From positions 1 to 64,000 of the forward strand of contig NZ_JACSQG010000007.1 of NCBI RefSeq assembly GCF_014836765.1: 64,000 nucleotides of DNA, given 5' to 3'. The notes below the pieces were generated by a model. It searched no databases. It was not told the DNA's origin and worked only from the letters and a program-made list of their open reading frames with translations. The position numbers and the translations under genes are program-made. The DNA comes from Serpens gallinarum. Its GTDB lineage: Bacteria; Pseudomonadota; Gammaproteobacteria; Pseudomonadales; Pseudomonadaceae. Shown here in pieces: positions 8,804-18,629 of this stretch. Position 1 is the first letter of the stretch, and each line of letters opens with the position of its first letter.

Positions 8804-9154
8804 TTAAGCCAGCTTTTCCTTGATGCGTGCTGCCTTGCCGGACAGGTCGCGCAGGTAGTACAGCTTGGCCTTGCGCACATCGCCGCGACGCTTGACGGTG
8901 ATGGTTTCAACAAGCGGAGAGTAGGTCTGGAAGGTACGCTCCACGCCCACGCCGCTGGAAATCTTGCGCACGGTGAACGCGCTGTTCAGGCCGCGGTTAC
9001 GCTTGCCGATGACCACGCCTTCGAAGGCCTGGAGACGGGAACGGTCGCCTTCCTTCACTTTCACTTGCACGATCACGGTGTCGCCCGGGGCGAAGGCCGG
9101 AATCTCTTTGCTCATCTGTTCAGCTTCGATCTGCTGAATAATCTTGTTGGTCAT
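8804..9154 (-). CDS. rplS: 50S ribosomal protein L19
   Basis: A 116-residue L19, located at the 30S-50S interface. The conserved [22 protein letters not shown] and [13 protein letters not shown] regions are present. Start [14 protein letters not shown], the standard N-terminus. Last gene of the rpsP-rimM-trmD-rplS operon, 44 bases after trmD, followed by the operon terminator. Confidence 0.98.
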   Translation of the reverse strand: MTNKIIQQIEAEQMSKEIPAFAPGDTVIVQVKVKEGDRSRLQAFEGVVIGKRNRGLNSAFTVRKISSGVGVERTFQTYSPLVETITVKRRGDVRKAKLYYLRDLSGKAARIKEKLA

Positions 9155-9198
9155 CTCTGTGCTCCTAAGACAAGCTGCTGTAGCCTGCCATCGATACG

Positions 9199-9942
9199 TC
9201 ATCTATCGTCCCGCTGGCGAAGGAATTCCGCCAACAGCTTTTGCTCTTCTCCAGAAAGCGAGCGGCTTTCCAGAAGATCGGCGCGTCGTTCCCAGGTCCG
9301 CCCAAGGGCCTGCTGCAAACGCCAGCGCCGGATGTGCTCGTGATTGCCGCTTAGCAGCACATCAGGAACACGTTTGTCCGCATACACTTCCGGTCGCGTG
9401 TAGTGCGGGCAGTCGAGCAGGCCGTCGGTAAACGAATCCTCCTCAGCGGAATCTGCGTGGCCCAAGGCCCCCGGCAGCAACCGCGTGACTGCATCGATCA
9501 GCACCATGGCCGGCAGTTCGCCACCGGACAGTACATAGTCACCAATCGACCATTCCTCATCGACGTGCTCTTCAATGAAGCGCTCATCGATGCCTTCGTA
9601 ACGACCGGCGATAAGGATCAACGCATCCTCATTCGCCAGCTCGCGCACGGCCGCCTGCTTGAGCTGACGCCCCTGCGGCGAGAGGTAGATTACCTTCGCC
9701 CGCTCCCCGGTGGCTTGCTTGGCCGCAGCCAGCGCCCGCTCCAGGGGTTGTATCTTCATCACCATCCCAGGGCCGCCGCCGAAAGGGCGATCATCCACCG
9801 TTTGATGGCGATCTTCGGTAAACGTGCGCGGATTCCAGCAGTTGAGCTTGAGCAATCCCTGCTTGACCGCACGACTGGTGATGCCGTACTCACTGATGGC
9901 GGAGAACATCTCCGGAAAGATGCTGATGACTTCGACCTGCAT
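9199..9942 (-). CDS. trmD: tRNA (guanine-N1)-methyltransferase
   Basis: Methylates G37 next to the anticodon of a subset of tRNAs using S-adenosylmethionine, which prevents +1 frameshifting. 247 residues from ATG 9942, two bases after the rimM stop. The trefoil-knot SAM site is visible ([20 protein letters not shown]), as are [12 protein letters not shown] and [15 protein letters not shown] seven codons further upstream, inside rimM, is an alternative start and would bring the length nearer to the 250 residues usual in Pseudomonas. Confidence 0.97.
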   Translation of the reverse strand: MQVEVISIFPEMFSAISEYGITSRAVKQGLLKLNCWNPRTFTEDRHQTVDDRPFGGGPGMVMKIQPLERALAAAKQATGERAKVIYLSPQGRQLKQAAVRELANEDALILIAGRYEGIDERFIEEHVDEEWSIGDYVLSGGELPAMVLIDAVTRLLPGALGHADSAEEDSFTDGLLDCPHYTRPEVYADKRVPDVLLSGNHEHIRRWRLQQALGRTWERRADLLESRSLSGEEQKLLAEFLRQRDDR

Positions 9943-9944
9943 GG

Positions 9945-10481
9945 TCAGAAGTCCGCATCCCAATCGACTCGCATTTCGCCGGCATTCAGGTCAATCGTCA
10001 GTACGCACTGCTCCGTATAGGGCAACAGGCGCTCACGATCATCCAGACTGTCCACGCAAGGCTTGACGACCATCACGTCATTCGCGCCGGTTTCCAGCAG
10101 ATGGTCGATACGGCCGAGCAGCTGCCCTGCCTGATCAATCACCTTGAGCCCTTCGAGCTGGTACCAGTAGTACTCGCCCATGCTCAGCTGTGGCAGCTGG
10201 CTGCGAGGAACACAGATCTCGAATTCGGCCAGTAGACGCGCCTCTTCTCGATCATCGAGCCCCTTCAGCTTGGCCACCAGGATCTTGCCTTGCAGGCGAC
10301 CCCAAACCAGCTCTGCCTGTCGTACATCGGCACCGCGCCGCAGCGTCCAGTGGCGATAGTCCAGCAGGTTGTCTATCGGATCGGTAAAGGAATAGACCTT
10401 CACGTCACCCCGCACACCGTGCACCGAAACAATTTTGCCAAGAACGATCAGGTCCTCGGCCGGAGCCGGCGTCGTATTCAT
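9945..10481 (-). CDS. rimM: 16S rRNA processing protein RimM
   Basis: A 178-residue RimM, needed for maturation of the 30S head and binding ribosomal protein S19. N-terminal RimM barrel ([22 protein letters not shown]) and C-terminal PRC-barrel-like domain ([14 protein letters not shown]...[14 protein letters not shown]) are both intact. Second gene of the operon, 9 bases after rpsP and 2 bases before trmD. Confidence 0.97.
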   Translation of the reverse strand: MNTTPAPAEDLIVLGKIVSVHGVRGDVKVYSFTDPIDNLLDYRHWTLRRGADVRQAELVWGRLQGKILVAKLKGLDDREEARLLAEFEICVPRSQLPQLSMGEYYWYQLEGLKVIDQAGQLLGRIDHLLETGANDVMVVKPCVDSLDDRERLLPYTEQCVLTIDLNAGEMRVDWDADF

Positions 10482-10490
10482 AAGGAGTGC

Positions 10491-10742
10491 TTAGGCAGCA
10501 GCCTGAGCAGCTTCCTTCAGCAGCTGAGCAACGCGCTCAGACGGCTGTGCGCCCTGGCTCAGCCAGTAAGCAACGCGCTCCTGGTTGACGGACAGCTTCA
10601 CTTCGGCGCCCTGTGCGACCGGGTTGAAGAAACCAACGCGCTCAACAAAGCGGCCATCGCGCGCATTGCGGCTGTTGGTTACGGTCAGGTGGTAGAAAGG
10701 GCGCTTTTTGGAGCCGCCACGGGCGAGACGGATGGTTACCAT
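10491..10742 (-). CDS. rpsP: 30S ribosomal protein S16
   Basis: An 83-residue S16 with the invariant [21 protein letters not shown] start and the GFFNP motif. It stabilises the 30S body. First gene of the rpsP-rimM-trmD-rplS operon; a likely sigma-70 promoter lies about 75-100 bases upstream, within the gap after ffh. Confidence 0.98.
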   Translation of the reverse strand: MVTIRLARGGSKKRPFYHLTVTNSRNARDGRFVERVGFFNPVAQGAEVKLSVNQERVAYWLSQGAQPSERVAQLLKEAAQAAA

Positions 10743-10814
10743 ATGAACTTCGTTCCTGTAGTCGGTGCTGCAAAACTAGAATGCAACTTGGGCACATGGC
10801 CCGAAAGGCCGCAT

Positions 10815-10842
10815 ATTCTAAGTATTCTCCGGGGTTTTGCAA
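10815..10842 (-). promoter_or_regulatory. candidate sigma-70 promoter for rpsP operon
   Basis: On the minus strand TTGCAA (10837-10842) and TAGAAT (10815-10820) are separated by 16 bases. The leader to the rpsP start is about 65 bases and begins with a GGCC/GGGCC palindrome (CGGCCTTTCGGGCC). Confidence 0.6.
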
Positions 10843-10904
10843 ATATTCTTTGCATCGCCCCGGCAAGTCGACCTGCTGCAGCGTAAGCAGATCGGCAAGG
10901 CTGT

Positions 10905-10938
10905 GATGCATTGCCGGCGAAACCGCCGGCAATGCATC
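10905..10938. repeat. long perfect hairpin at the 3' end of ffh
   Basis: GATGCATTGCCGGC (10905-10918) and GCCGGCAATGCATC (10925-10938) form a perfect 14-bp stem with a 6-base loop; the distal arm reaches into the ffh stop codon. The minus-strand downstream sequence lacks a T-run, so it is either a non-canonical terminator or an mRNA 3'-end stabiliser for ffh. Confidence 0.7.
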
Positions 10939-12316
10939 AGAACTTGGGCATTCCGCCGCCGGGCAACATGCCACCCATGCCCCGCATCATTTTCGCCATG
11001 CCGCCTTTAGCGGTGAATTTCTTCATCATCTTCTGCATCTGCTTGTGCTGTTTGATCAGCCGCCCGATGTCCTGCACCTGAGTGCCGGAGCCCATGGCGA
11101 TGCGCCGCTTGCGCGAGCCGCTGATGATTTCCGGATCGCGACGCTCGGCCGGCGTCATGGAGTTGATGATCGCCTCCATCTGCTTGAACTGTTTCTCGGC
11201 CGCGCCCTGTTGGGCATTACCCATCTGCGCCAGGTTGACGCCCCCCATCGAAGGCAGCTTGTCCATCAAGCCACCGAGGCCGCCCATATTCTTCATTTGC
11301 TGCAGCTGGTCGCGAAAGTCTTCGAGGTCGAAGCCCTTGCCTTTCTTCAGCTTCTTGGTGAGTTTTTCGGCCTTTTCCCGGTCCAGGGTCTGCTCGGCCT
11401 GTTCGATCAGGCTGAGCACGTCGCCCATGCCTAGAATGCGCGAGGCAATGCGGTCGGGGTGAAACGGCTCCAGGGCGTCGCTTTTTTCGCCCATGCCGAG
11501 GAACTTGATGGGCTTGCCGGTGATATGGCGAACCGACAGCGCGGCACCGCCACGGGCGTCACCGTCGACCTTGGTCAACACCACGCCGGTCAGTGGCAGC
11601 GCATCGCCAAAGGCCTTGGCGGTATTGGCCGCGTCCTGGCCGGTCATCGCATCGACGACGAACAACGTCTCCACCGGCTTGATCGCCGCATGCAACGCCT
11701 GGATTTCGCCCATCATCTCACTATCGACGTGCAGGCGGCCGGCGGTATCCACCAGCACCACGTCAATGAATTTGAGCTTGGCTTCGCGAATGGCCGCTTC
11801 GGCAATCGCCACCGGCTTCTGGCTGATATCGGAGGGGAAGAAGGTCACCCCGACTTCGCCGGCCAGGGTTTCCAGCTGCTTGATCGCCGCGGGGCGATAG
11901 ACGTCAGCCGAAACCACCATAACGGATTTTTTCTTGCGCTCCTTGAGGAAGCGCGCCAGCTTGCCAACCGTGGTGGTCTTGCCCGCACCCTGCAAGCCCG
12001 CCATCAGCACCACCGCTGGAGGTGCGGCGTGCAGGTCGAGGTCCTCGTTGGCCGCACCCATGAGCTGCTCCAGCTCGGCGCGGACAATCTTCACGAATGC
12101 CTGGCCCGGCGTCAGGCTGCGCGACACCTCGGTGCCGACTGCCCGATCCTTGACCTTGTTGACGAAGTCTTTGACCACCGGCAACGCGACGTCGGCCTCG
12201 AGCAAGGCCATGCGCACCTCGCGCAGGGTATCCTTGATGTTGTCCTCGGTAAGCTTGGCCTTGCCGGTGACGGTACGCAGGGTATGCGAAAGGCGGTCGG
12301 TAAGATTTTCGAACAT
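10937..12316 (-). CDS. ffh: signal recognition particle protein Ffh
   Basis: SRP54-type GTPase that, with 4.5S RNA, targets inner-membrane proteins cotranslationally to FtsY. 459 residues. Helical N domain, G domain with GLQGAGKTTTVGKLA, DTAGR and TKVDGDARGG motifs, and a Met-rich M domain ending in a Gly/Met-rich tail (MMRGMGGMLPGGG). Start MFENLTDRLSHTL; upstream in-frame codons are not conserved-looking. Divergent from the ypjD-like gene. Confidence 0.98.
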   Translation of the reverse strand: MFENLTDRLSHTLRTVTGKAKLTEDNIKDTLREVRMALLEADVALPVVKDFVNKVKDRAVGTEVSRSLTPGQAFVKIVRAELEQLMGAANEDLDLHAAPPAVVLMAGLQGAGKTTTVGKLARFLKERKKKSVMVVSADVYRPAAIKQLETLAGEVGVTFFPSDISQKPVAIAEAAIREAKLKFIDVVLVDTAGRLHVDSEMMGEIQALHAAIKPVETLFVVDAMTGQDAANTAKAFGDALPLTGVVLTKVDGDARGGAALSVRHITGKPIKFLGMGEKSDALEPFHPDRIASRILGMGDVLSLIEQAEQTLDREKAEKLTKKLKKGKGFDLEDFRDQLQQMKNMGGLGGLMDKLPSMGGVNLAQMGNAQQGAAEKQFKQMEAIINSMTPAERRDPEIISGSRKRRIAMGSGTQVQDIGRLIKQHKQMQKMMKKFTAKGGMAKMMRGMGGMLPGGGMPKF

Positions 12317-12457
12317 GCACAGTCCTTCGAAGGGCGGTTGCGGCAGGCCGGGGAGTATATCAAGTGAACAGCTTCCCATCACCACCAGCGGTCTTTCGTG
12401 TTCGAGGCGTTCTATGCCACACTCACATCCTTCTCAGGCCAGCTTTTAACGGATCTA

Positions 12458-13261
12458 ATGCAACCTCTGCTGCCCAGCCTCGCCGCTGCCTGTCTTTATG
12501 CCGGAGCTACCGCTTATCACGGTTTGCGCGTCGGCCAGCGCGGCACCCCCGCCCAAGCACTGTTGACCCTGCTCGGCGTCCTCGCCTTGCTCGCTCACGG
12601 CGCCAGCCTGTTTCAACAATTGTTCACCCCCCTGGGACTTACGCTGGATTTCTTCCGCGCCGCCAGCCTGATTTCCGCGGCAGTCATTGCGGTGATCCTG
12701 CTTGCCGCCCAGCTCATTCCGGTGCATAACCTGCTACTGCTGCTGTTCCCGCTCGGTTGCCTGACGGTCCTGCTGGCACAGTTTGCACCAACCGGCACAG
12801 CCCAACTGGTTAACGCCTCCACCGGCATCTTCAGCCATATCCTGCTGTCCATCCTCGCTTACGGCTTGCTGACCATTGCCATGTTCCAGGCATTGCTGCT
12901 GCTTTTGCAGGATCACCAGCTCAAGCACAAGCACCCCAGTGCACGATTGATTCGCAGCTTCCCGCCCCTGCAAACGATGGAAAGTCTGTTGATCGGCTTC
13001 ATCTGGGCCGGTTGGACGCTGCTCAGCCTGTCGCTACTGACGGGTTGGCTATTCGTTGAAAATCTGTTCGCCCAGCACCTGATGCACAAAACCTTGCTGT
13101 CTTGCTTCGCGTGGGTGGTATTCGGCGTTCTGCTGTGGGGTCGGCACCAGTTGGGTTGGCGCGGCCACAAGGCGATTCGCCTGACCCTGGCAGGTTTCTG
13201 CCTGCTGATGCTGGCCTACTTTGGCAGCAAACTGGTTCGCGAATTCATTCTGCATATCTAA
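12458..13261 (+). CDS. CcsA/YpjD-like inner-membrane cytochrome c assembly-family protein
   Basis: About 267 residues, eight hydrophobic segments, homologous in layout to E. coli YpjD and the CcsA/ResC heme-handling family (WWD-type relatives). Start MQPLLPSLAAACLYAG matches YpjD-like N-termini; an in-frame ATG at 12398 is possible. The gene next to ffh is this family in Pseudomonas generally. A role in cytochrome c biogenesis is a family label only. The downstream CorC-type gene starts 14 bases later, suggesting an operon. Confidence 0.8.
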   Translation: MQPLLPSLAAACLYAGATAYHGLRVGQRGTPAQALLTLLGVLALLAHGASLFQQLFTPLGLTLDFFRAASLISAAVIAVILLAAQLIPVHNLLLLLFPLGCLTVLLAQFAPTGTAQLVNASTGIFSHILLSILAYGLLTIAMFQALLLLLQDHQLKHKHPSARLIRSFPPLQTMESLLIGFIWAGWTLLSLSLLTGWLFVENLFAQHLMHKTLLSCFAWVVFGVLLWGRHQLGWRGHKAIRLTLAGFCLLMLAYFGSKLVREFILHI

Positions 13262-13274
13262 GGCCTGACAACGC

Positions 13275-14564
13275 TTGGAAAATCTACACCCTGGTTTTCT
13301 CGTCGGCCTGCTGGTTTTTCTTCTGCTGTGCTCGGCGTTTTTCTCCAGCGCCGAAACCGGCATGCTCAGCCTGAACCGCTATCGCCTGCGCCACCTGGCC
13401 AAGCAAGGGCATAGGGGTGCGCTACGTACAAGCGCTTTACTGGCGCGCCCCGACCGCCTGCTGGGCACCATTCTGGTCGGTAACAATTTCGTCAACATCC
13501 TCGCCTCGTCCATCGCCACCGTGCTGGCCATTCAGCTATGGGGCGAAGCGGGTATTGCCATCGCCACCCTCGGCGTCACGCTGCTGCTGCTGATATTTGG
13601 AGAGATCACCCCAAAGACCTTGGCCGCCCTGCACCCGGAGCTTATTGCATACCCCGTCAGCCGGCCCCTGGCAGCACTGCAGAAAGTGCTTTCCCCAGTG
13701 GTCGCACTGCTCGGCTGGATAAGCAACGGCCTGCTTCGGCTTAGCGGTCTAGACCCGACCCGCAAGCGCAGCGACAACCTGTCCAATGAAGAACTGCGCA
13801 GCGTGGTGCGCGAAGCTGGCCAGGGCCTGTCGCTGGATCGGCGCAACATGCTGCTCGGCGTGCTGGACTTGGAAACCATCAATGTCGATGACGTTATGGT
13901 CCCACGCAACGAAGTGCTCGGCATCGACCTGGAAGACAGTCTCGATGAAATCCTTGAGCAGCTGCGTCAGTCCACCCACACCCGCCTGCCATTGTTTCGA
14001 CGCGATATCAACCAGGTCGAGGGTGTGGTGCACATGCGCCATATAGCCGGCTTGCTCAGTCAGGGTCGACTGACCAAAGAGAGCCTGCTGGCCGCCAGCC
14101 TGGAACCTTACTTCGTACCCGAAGGCACGCCACTGGCCACTCAACTGCTGAATTTCCAACAATTGAAACGCCGCTTTGGCCTGGTGGTCGATGAATATGG
14201 CGACGTGCTGGGTGCGGTAACGTTGGAAGATATTCTTGAAGAGATCGTCGGTGAGTTTCACAGCCGCGACAATCAGCGCGACAACGAGGTCACCCTACAG
14301 GCAGATGGTACGCGCATTATCGAAGGCGCCGCCTCGATCCGCGACCTGAACCGCTTGCTTGGTTGGGCACTGCCCTGTGAAGGACCCAAAACACTCAACG
14401 GCTTGATCACCGAAGCCCTGGAAAGCATTCCGGACTGTGCCGTTTGTTTGCAGATTGGCGATTACAGGTTGGAAATCCTGTCCACCGAAGATAATCGGGT
14501 AAAGCGCGTGCGCGCCTGGGAAAGCAGCCTCAAGCTGATGGCGGACAACGACACTCCGCTATGA
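13275..14564 (+). CDS. CorC/HlyC (CNNM-type) membrane transporter, YfjD-like
   Basis: 429 residues from a TTG start. Order of domains: DUF21/CNNM membrane domain (residues 1-190, with FFSSAETGMLSLNRYRLRHLA and GEITPKTLAAL), a CBS pair (about 205-330, MVPRNEVLGIDLED...), and a C-terminal CorC_HlyC domain (about 345-425). Family members are implicated in magnesium/cobalt or other cation efflux and homeostasis. It follows the ypjD-like gene, as in E. coli. Its last 35 bases overlap the convergent SGNH hydrolase gene. Confidence 0.88.
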   Translation: MENLHPGFLVGLLVFLLLCSAFFSSAETGMLSLNRYRLRHLAKQGHRGALRTSALLARPDRLLGTILVGNNFVNILASSIATVLAIQLWGEAGIAIATLGVTLLLLIFGEITPKTLAALHPELIAYPVSRPLAALQKVLSPVVALLGWISNGLLRLSGLDPTRKRSDNLSNEELRSVVREAGQGLSLDRRNMLLGVLDLETINVDDVMVPRNEVLGIDLEDSLDEILEQLRQSTHTRLPLFRRDINQVEGVVHMRHIAGLLSQGRLTKESLLAASLEPYFVPEGTPLATQLLNFQQLKRRFGLVVDEYGDVLGAVTLEDILEEIVGEFHSRDNQRDNEVTLQADGTRIIEGAASIRDLNRLLGWALPCEGPKTLNGLITEALESIPDCAVCLQIGDYRLEILSTEDNRVKRVRAWESSLKLMADNDTPL

Positions 14565-15267
14565 ATTGATCGGCCAGCATTTCGGCCCAAACCCGGTAGC
14601 CCAGCGCTGAGGGGTGGTAGCCATCCTCGGCCAGATACTCCGCGCTAAAACTCAAACCCCCAGGGAAATGGTGCGCCGACAGTCGAGCAGCGAGCCGGCG
14701 AGCCCAGCCATCCATCAAGGCCGCACGCCAACCGAGCACGGTACGCAACAGCCAGGGCAGCGCTTGGAAATGCTGCAAGGGCGGCACAGCGCTGAGGGCC
14801 ACCTGTGCCCCACCGCCCTGCAAGGCGACAATCATCCGCTCCAACCCCGCAGCCCAGCGGCGGCGACTGCTCAGCCCGGTGGTGTCATTGACGCCGAACA
14901 CCAACACCGCCCAGTCCGCAGGTTCACTGAGCGCGCGCGGCAGCAGACGCTGGACGGCCAGGTGAACCCCAATGCCGTTTTCACCACAAACCCGCCACGC
15001 CACCGGGCGCTCCAAGCGAGCTGCAAGCGCTTGAGCCAACTGCCCCGCCAAGGCATTTTCCAGGCATGCCACACCCACGCCCACCACCGTCGATTCACCC
15101 ACCAGCAACAGACGCAACGGCTGGCCGGGTAGAGAACCACCCGCCAGCCCCTGGGGTTCACCGCTCGCCACTGGCAATCGCAAGGCGGTGCGCCGCGTAT
15201 ACCAGGCCTGCGGTAGCAGCAACGGCAATAACGGCACCGTCACGGCCCACCACAACAGGTTACGCAT
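14530..15267 (-). CDS. SGNH/GDSL-type hydrolase
   Basis: A 245-residue esterase-like protein of the SGNH superfamily. Block I is LLLVGESTVVGVG with nucleophile Ser59 (Ser replacing the usual GDS context), block II CGENGIG, block III GVNDTTG, block V DGYHPSALGY with the Asp-His pair. A hydrophobic N-terminus (residues 4-20) suggests membrane anchoring or export. The substrate is unknown. It overlaps purT by neither strand nor frame: purT stops upstream on the same strand, leaving a 3-base gap, so the two are probably cotranscribed. Confidence 0.82.
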   Translation of the reverse strand: MRNLLWWAVTVPLLPLLLPQAWYTRRTALRLPVASGEPQGLAGGSLPGQPLRLLLVGESTVVGVGVACLENALAGQLAQALAARLERPVAWRVCGENGIGVHLAVQRLLPRALSEPADWAVLVFGVNDTTGLSSRRRWAAGLERMIVALQGGGAQVALSAVPPLQHFQALPWLLRTVLGWRAALMDGWARRLAARLSAHHFPGGLSFSAEYLAEDGYHPSALGYRVWAEMLADQFIAECRCPPSA

Positions 15268-15270
15268 TCA

Positions 15271-16452
15271 TCAAAGCTCGACGTCGACCGCCTGAGCCGC
15301 GCGGGTAGCCTTGGCTCGCGCCAGGTCCACCGACTCATCGCGGGCCAGGGCCACACCCATGCGCCGCTGCCCGGCGACTTCAGGCTTGCCGAACAGGCGC
15401 AGTGCGGTGTCGGGCTCACTTAGCGCAGCGGCCAGGTTGCCGAAGCTGGTCTGCCGCGAATGACCATCCACCAGCACCACGGCCGAAGCTGACGGGCCGA
15501 ACTGGTGAATCGCAGGAATCGGCAGGCCGAGAATGGCCCGCGCATGCAGGGCGAACTCGGAGAGGTCCTGGGAAATAAGCGTAACCAGACCCGTGTCATG
15601 GGGGCGCGGCGAGACTTCGCTGAACCACACCTGATCGCCCTTGACGAACAGCTCAACGCCAAACAACCCGCGACCGCCCAGCGCCTCGGTCACCCGACTG
15701 GCGATGCGTTCGGACTCGGCCAGCGCCTTGGGGCTCATGACTTGCGGCTGCCAGGACTCGTGGTAATCGCCTTTGACCTGGCGATGCCCGACCGGGGCGC
15801 AGAAACTCGTGCCGCCGACATGGCGCACGGTGAGCAGAGTGATTTCGTAGTCGAAGTCGATAAAGCCTTCGACGATCACTCGCCCCTTGCCCGCACGGCC
15901 GCCTTCCTGGGCATAGTCCCAGGCGGCCTGCACATCGTCGGCGCTTTTCAACAAGCTTTGCCCTTTGCCGGACGAACTCATGATCGGCTTGACCACGCAG
16001 GGGAATCCCAACGCCTCGACTGCCGCGCGGTACTGCTCAACCGAATCGGCAAAGTAATACGGCGAGGTCGGCACACCCAGCTCTTCTGCGGCCAGGCGGC
16101 GAATGCCTTGGCGGTTCATGGTCAACTGCGCGGCCCGAGCGGTGGGGATCACCATGAAGCCTTCCTGCTCCAACTCCACCAGGGTCGCGGTGGCAATCGC
16201 CTCGATCTCCGGCATCACATAGTGCGGTTGTTCTTGTTCGATCACCTTTCGCAAGGCCGCGCCATCAAGCATGTCGATGACATGGCTGCGGTGGGCAACC
16301 TGCATGGCTGGGGCATCGGCGTAGCGGTCCACGGCGATGACTTCAACGCCCAGGCGCTGCAATTCAATGGCTACCTCCTTGCCCAGCTCACCAGAGCCAC
16401 ACAGCAAAACACGGGTCGCACTCGGCGAGAGCGGAGTTCCAATACGGGGCAT
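15271..16452 (-). CDS. purT: formate-dependent GAR transformylase
   Basis: ATP-grasp enzyme using formate and ATP to make formyl-glycinamide ribonucleotide in purine synthesis, an alternative to folate-dependent PurN. 393 residues. N-terminal [21 protein letters not shown] nucleotide/substrate motif, ATP-grasp core [12 protein letters not shown], and the metal-binding [11 protein letters not shown] region. Standard length and intact. It is followed within 3 bases by the SGNH hydrolase gene. Confidence 0.97.
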   Translation of the reverse strand: MPRIGTPLSPSATRVLLCGSGELGKEVAIELQRLGVEVIAVDRYADAPAMQVAHRSHVIDMLDGAALRKVIEQEQPHYVMPEIEAIATATLVELEQEGFMVIPTARAAQLTMNRQGIRRLAAEELGVPTSPYYFADSVEQYRAAVEALGFPCVVKPIMSSSGKGQSLLKSADDVQAAWDYAQEGGRAGKGRVIVEGFIDFDYEITLLTVRHVGGTSFCAPVGHRQVKGDYHESWQPQVMSPKALAESERIASRVTEALGGRGLFGVELFVKGDQVWFSEVSPRPHDTGLVTLISQDLSEFALHARAILGLPIPAIHQFGPSASAVVLVDGHSRQTSFGNLAAALSEPDTALRLFGKPEVAGQRRMGVALARDESVDLARAKATRAAQAVDVEL

Positions 16453-16517
16453 GGGGTTTCCTTCAACTGATGGTGCGTATCAGGCGCCCGGCTCAGCCAG
16501 TGCGCCAGACACCTCTA

Positions 16518-16712
16518 CTAGAGTAACTGCCCGCTGGCACGGGCACGCTCGTGACAACGCGCCAGTACGGTGCGGCGCTCTTCGTCATCCAGCCAGTTCC
16601 AACGAGTGATTTCGGCAGCCGTACGCTGGCAACCGATACAAATATCCTCGTCATCGAGTGCGCAGATATTCACGCAAGGCGAGGCAACGCGGCGTTCGGA
16701 GTGGGACATCAT
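16518..16712 (-). CDS. small DUF1289 cysteine-rich protein
   Basis: A 64-residue protein with the DUF1289 pattern [25 protein letters not shown], three or four cysteines spaced as a putative metal site, followed by [13 protein letters not shown]. Function is unknown for the family. Its ATG overlaps the stop codon of the gamma-carbonic anhydrase gene (ATGA), so the two are translationally coupled. Confidence 0.85.
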   Translation of the reverse strand: MMSHSERRVASPCVNICALDDEDICIGCQRTAAEITRWNWLDDEERRTVLARCHERARASGQLL

Positions 16713-17233
16713 TCTTCCTGTTCAAACAGCTCGCGGGCGTAGCGCTGAGCATTGTGTACATAGTGGGCTGCGCTGGCTTCCAGCATCTTTTTCTGCTGAT
16801 CGGTCAATTCACGGATCACTTTGCCAGGCGAACCCATGACCAACGAGCCATCGGGAATCACCTTGCCTTCGGGGATCAACGTATTGGCACCGATCAAGCA
16901 ATACCTGCCGATCTTCGCGCCATTGAGGATCACCGCGTTGATGCCGATCAGACTGTAGTCACCCACCGTGCAGCCATGCAGCATGGCCTTGTGGCCGACG
17001 GTGACGCCAGTACCGAGTGTCAGCGGATAGCCCATGTCGGTGTGCATCACGCTGCCGTCCTGCACATTGCTGTTTTCGCCGATCTGAATCAATTCGTTGT
17101 CGCCACGCAGCACGCAATTGAACCAGACACTGGCCCCGCGCTCCAGGCGCACCTTGCCAACCAGCGTGGCATTGGGGGCGATCCAGCTTTCAGGGTCGGC
17201 TTCCACACGAAATTCCCCCAGGCGATAGTTCAC
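16709..17233 (-). CDS. gamma-class carbonic anhydrase-like hexapeptide protein
   Basis: A 174-residue left-handed beta-helix protein (YrdA/PaaY/CaiE group). Hexapeptide repeats run through residues 15-140 with the zinc histidines apparent in [21 protein letters not shown]. The family includes gamma-carbonic anhydrases and thioesterase-like relatives; activity here is inferred. The N-terminus [20 protein letters not shown] is typical. Coupled to the downstream DUF1289 gene. Confidence 0.88.
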   Translation of the reverse strand: MNYRLGEFRVEADPESWIAPNATLVGKVRLERGASVWFNCVLRGDNELIQIGENSNVQDGSVMHTDMGYPLTLGTGVTVGHKAMLHGCTVGDYSLIGINAVILNGAKIGRYCLIGANTLIPEGKVIPDGSLVMGSPGKVIRELTDQQKKMLEASAAHYVHNAQRYARELFEQEE

Positions 17234-17298
17234 GGCAATGCTCCTTTTTGTTGTTGATGTTTTGGCAGGTCAATTTTTCGTCGCTTGGCGAAAGCACA

Positions 17299-17898
17299 TC
17301 AGGCAATCACATAGGATGCCGGCGCCTCAAGCAGGTCGATATTGGCGTCGTACAGCACGTTGACCAGCTCGACGATCATGATTGCCGTCAGGCCCCAAAT
17401 CTTGAACTCGCCATAGCGGTAACAGGGTACGTAAAAGCTCTCACCACGAAAATCGATGCGGTGGGTAACCTCAGTGGGTGTGTCGAGAAAAAAACGCAAC
17501 GGCACGGAAAACACGGCGGCAATTTCGCCGTCGTTGGGCCGGTATTCAACATAATCCGGCACCAGACCGACGTAAGGCGTGACCTTGATGCCATGGCGCG
17601 ACACCAGTGTGCTCAACGGCCCGACCATCTCCACCAATCCGGGAGGCAGCCCTACTTCCTCCTGAGCTTCGCGTAGCGCTGTGTGCATAAGATCGCGGTC
17701 TTCCGGGTCGCGCCGACCACCGGGAAAAGCCACTTCGCCGCCGTGAGTCGACAGCCCGCTGGCACGCAACGTCAAGATCAGTTCGGGCTCATCGCCACGG
17801 GTTATGGGCATCAATACCGCAGCCTCGGGAAAACTGCCTGAGGTCATCAATAACTGCGGGCTGTAGCCGCGTATACGCTGGAGCAATTTGTCCTGCAT
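17299..17898 (-). CDS. Nudix hydrolase, CoA pyrophosphatase-like (NudL)
   Basis: A 199-residue Nudix protein. The Nudix box GGRRDPEDRDLMHTALREAQEEVGL is complete (GX5EX7REUXEEXGU), preceded by the LTLRASGLSTHGGEVAFPGG context that is characteristic of the CoA-pyrophosphatase subgroup (NudL/PCD1). Such enzymes split CoA to phosphopantetheine and 3',5'-ADP. Start MQDKLLQRIRGYSP. Divergent from the next Nudix gene. Confidence 0.88.
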   Translation of the reverse strand: MQDKLLQRIRGYSPQLLMTSGSFPEAAVLMPITRGDEPELILTLRASGLSTHGGEVAFPGGRRDPEDRDLMHTALREAQEEVGLPPGLVEMVGPLSTLVSRHGIKVTPYVGLVPDYVEYRPNDGEIAAVFSVPLRFFLDTPTEVTHRIDFRGESFYVPCYRYGEFKIWGLTAIMIVELVNVLYDANIDLLEAPASYVIA

Positions 17899-18040
17899 GT
17901 TCGCCCTCGTCCTCTTATTCCGGGTCCATCATGGCATGAAGCACAAACGCGCCCAAGACCCTTCTCATCCACGGGTCGCCTACGCTTGCTGCGCCGGGCA
18001 TGCAAGGCCAAGATTGCAGACAGACCCTAAAGGAGAGACC

Positions 18041-18610
18041 ATGAAGTTCTGCCCAGAGTGCGGTGACGTGGTGACCCTGCGCATTCCCCTCGGCGATAAC
18101 CGCCTGCGTTTTGTCTGCACGAGTTGCGAGACGATCCACTACCAGAATCCGCGTATCGTCGCTGGCTGCCTGCCCGTATGGGGCGAGCAGGTGCTACTGT
18201 GCCGGCGCGCCATCGAACCGCGGCGCGGCTTGTGGACACTGCCGGCCGGCTTCATGGAAAACGGTGAAACCGTGCAGCAGGCCGCCGAACGAGAAACCCT
18301 TGAGGAAGCCTGCGCGCGGGTACGCAATCTCAGGCTGTATACCTTGTTCGATCTGCCGCATATCAATCAGGTGTACATGCTGTTTCGCGCCGAACTGAGC
18401 GATCTTGATTTTGCCGCTGGCGAAGAGAGCCTCGACGTACGGCTTTTCCATGAGCGTGACGTTCCTTGGTCGGATCTGGCTTTTCCGACCATAGGCCGCA
18501 CCTTAGAATGCTTTTTTGCCGATCGGCATCGCGCCGAATTCCCCGTGCGCAACGAGCCGATCGAACCGCTGCTGGCCTACCTGCAGAAACACCACCGAAT
18601 CTCCTCATAA
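18041..18610 (+). CDS. zinc-ribbon Nudix hydrolase
   Basis: A 189-residue Nudix protein with an N-terminal zinc ribbon (CPECG at residues 4-8 and CTSCE near 29) and Nudix box GFMENGETVQQAAERETLEEA. This architecture is shared with NudC-like and other NDP-hydrolysing Nudix proteins; the true substrate is not known. The start at 18041 is fixed by AAAGGAGAGACC just upstream. The L,D-transpeptidase gene follows 19 bases later. Confidence 0.87.
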   Translation: MKFCPECGDVVTLRIPLGDNRLRFVCTSCETIHYQNPRIVAGCLPVWGEQVLLCRRAIEPRRGLWTLPAGFMENGETVQQAAERETLEEACARVRNLRLYTLFDLPHINQVYMLFRAELSDLDFAAGEESLDVRLFHERDVPWSDLAFPTIGRTLECFFADRHRAEFPVRNEPIEPLLAYLQKHHRISS

Positions 18611-18629
18611 CGCTGTGGAATCGATCTCG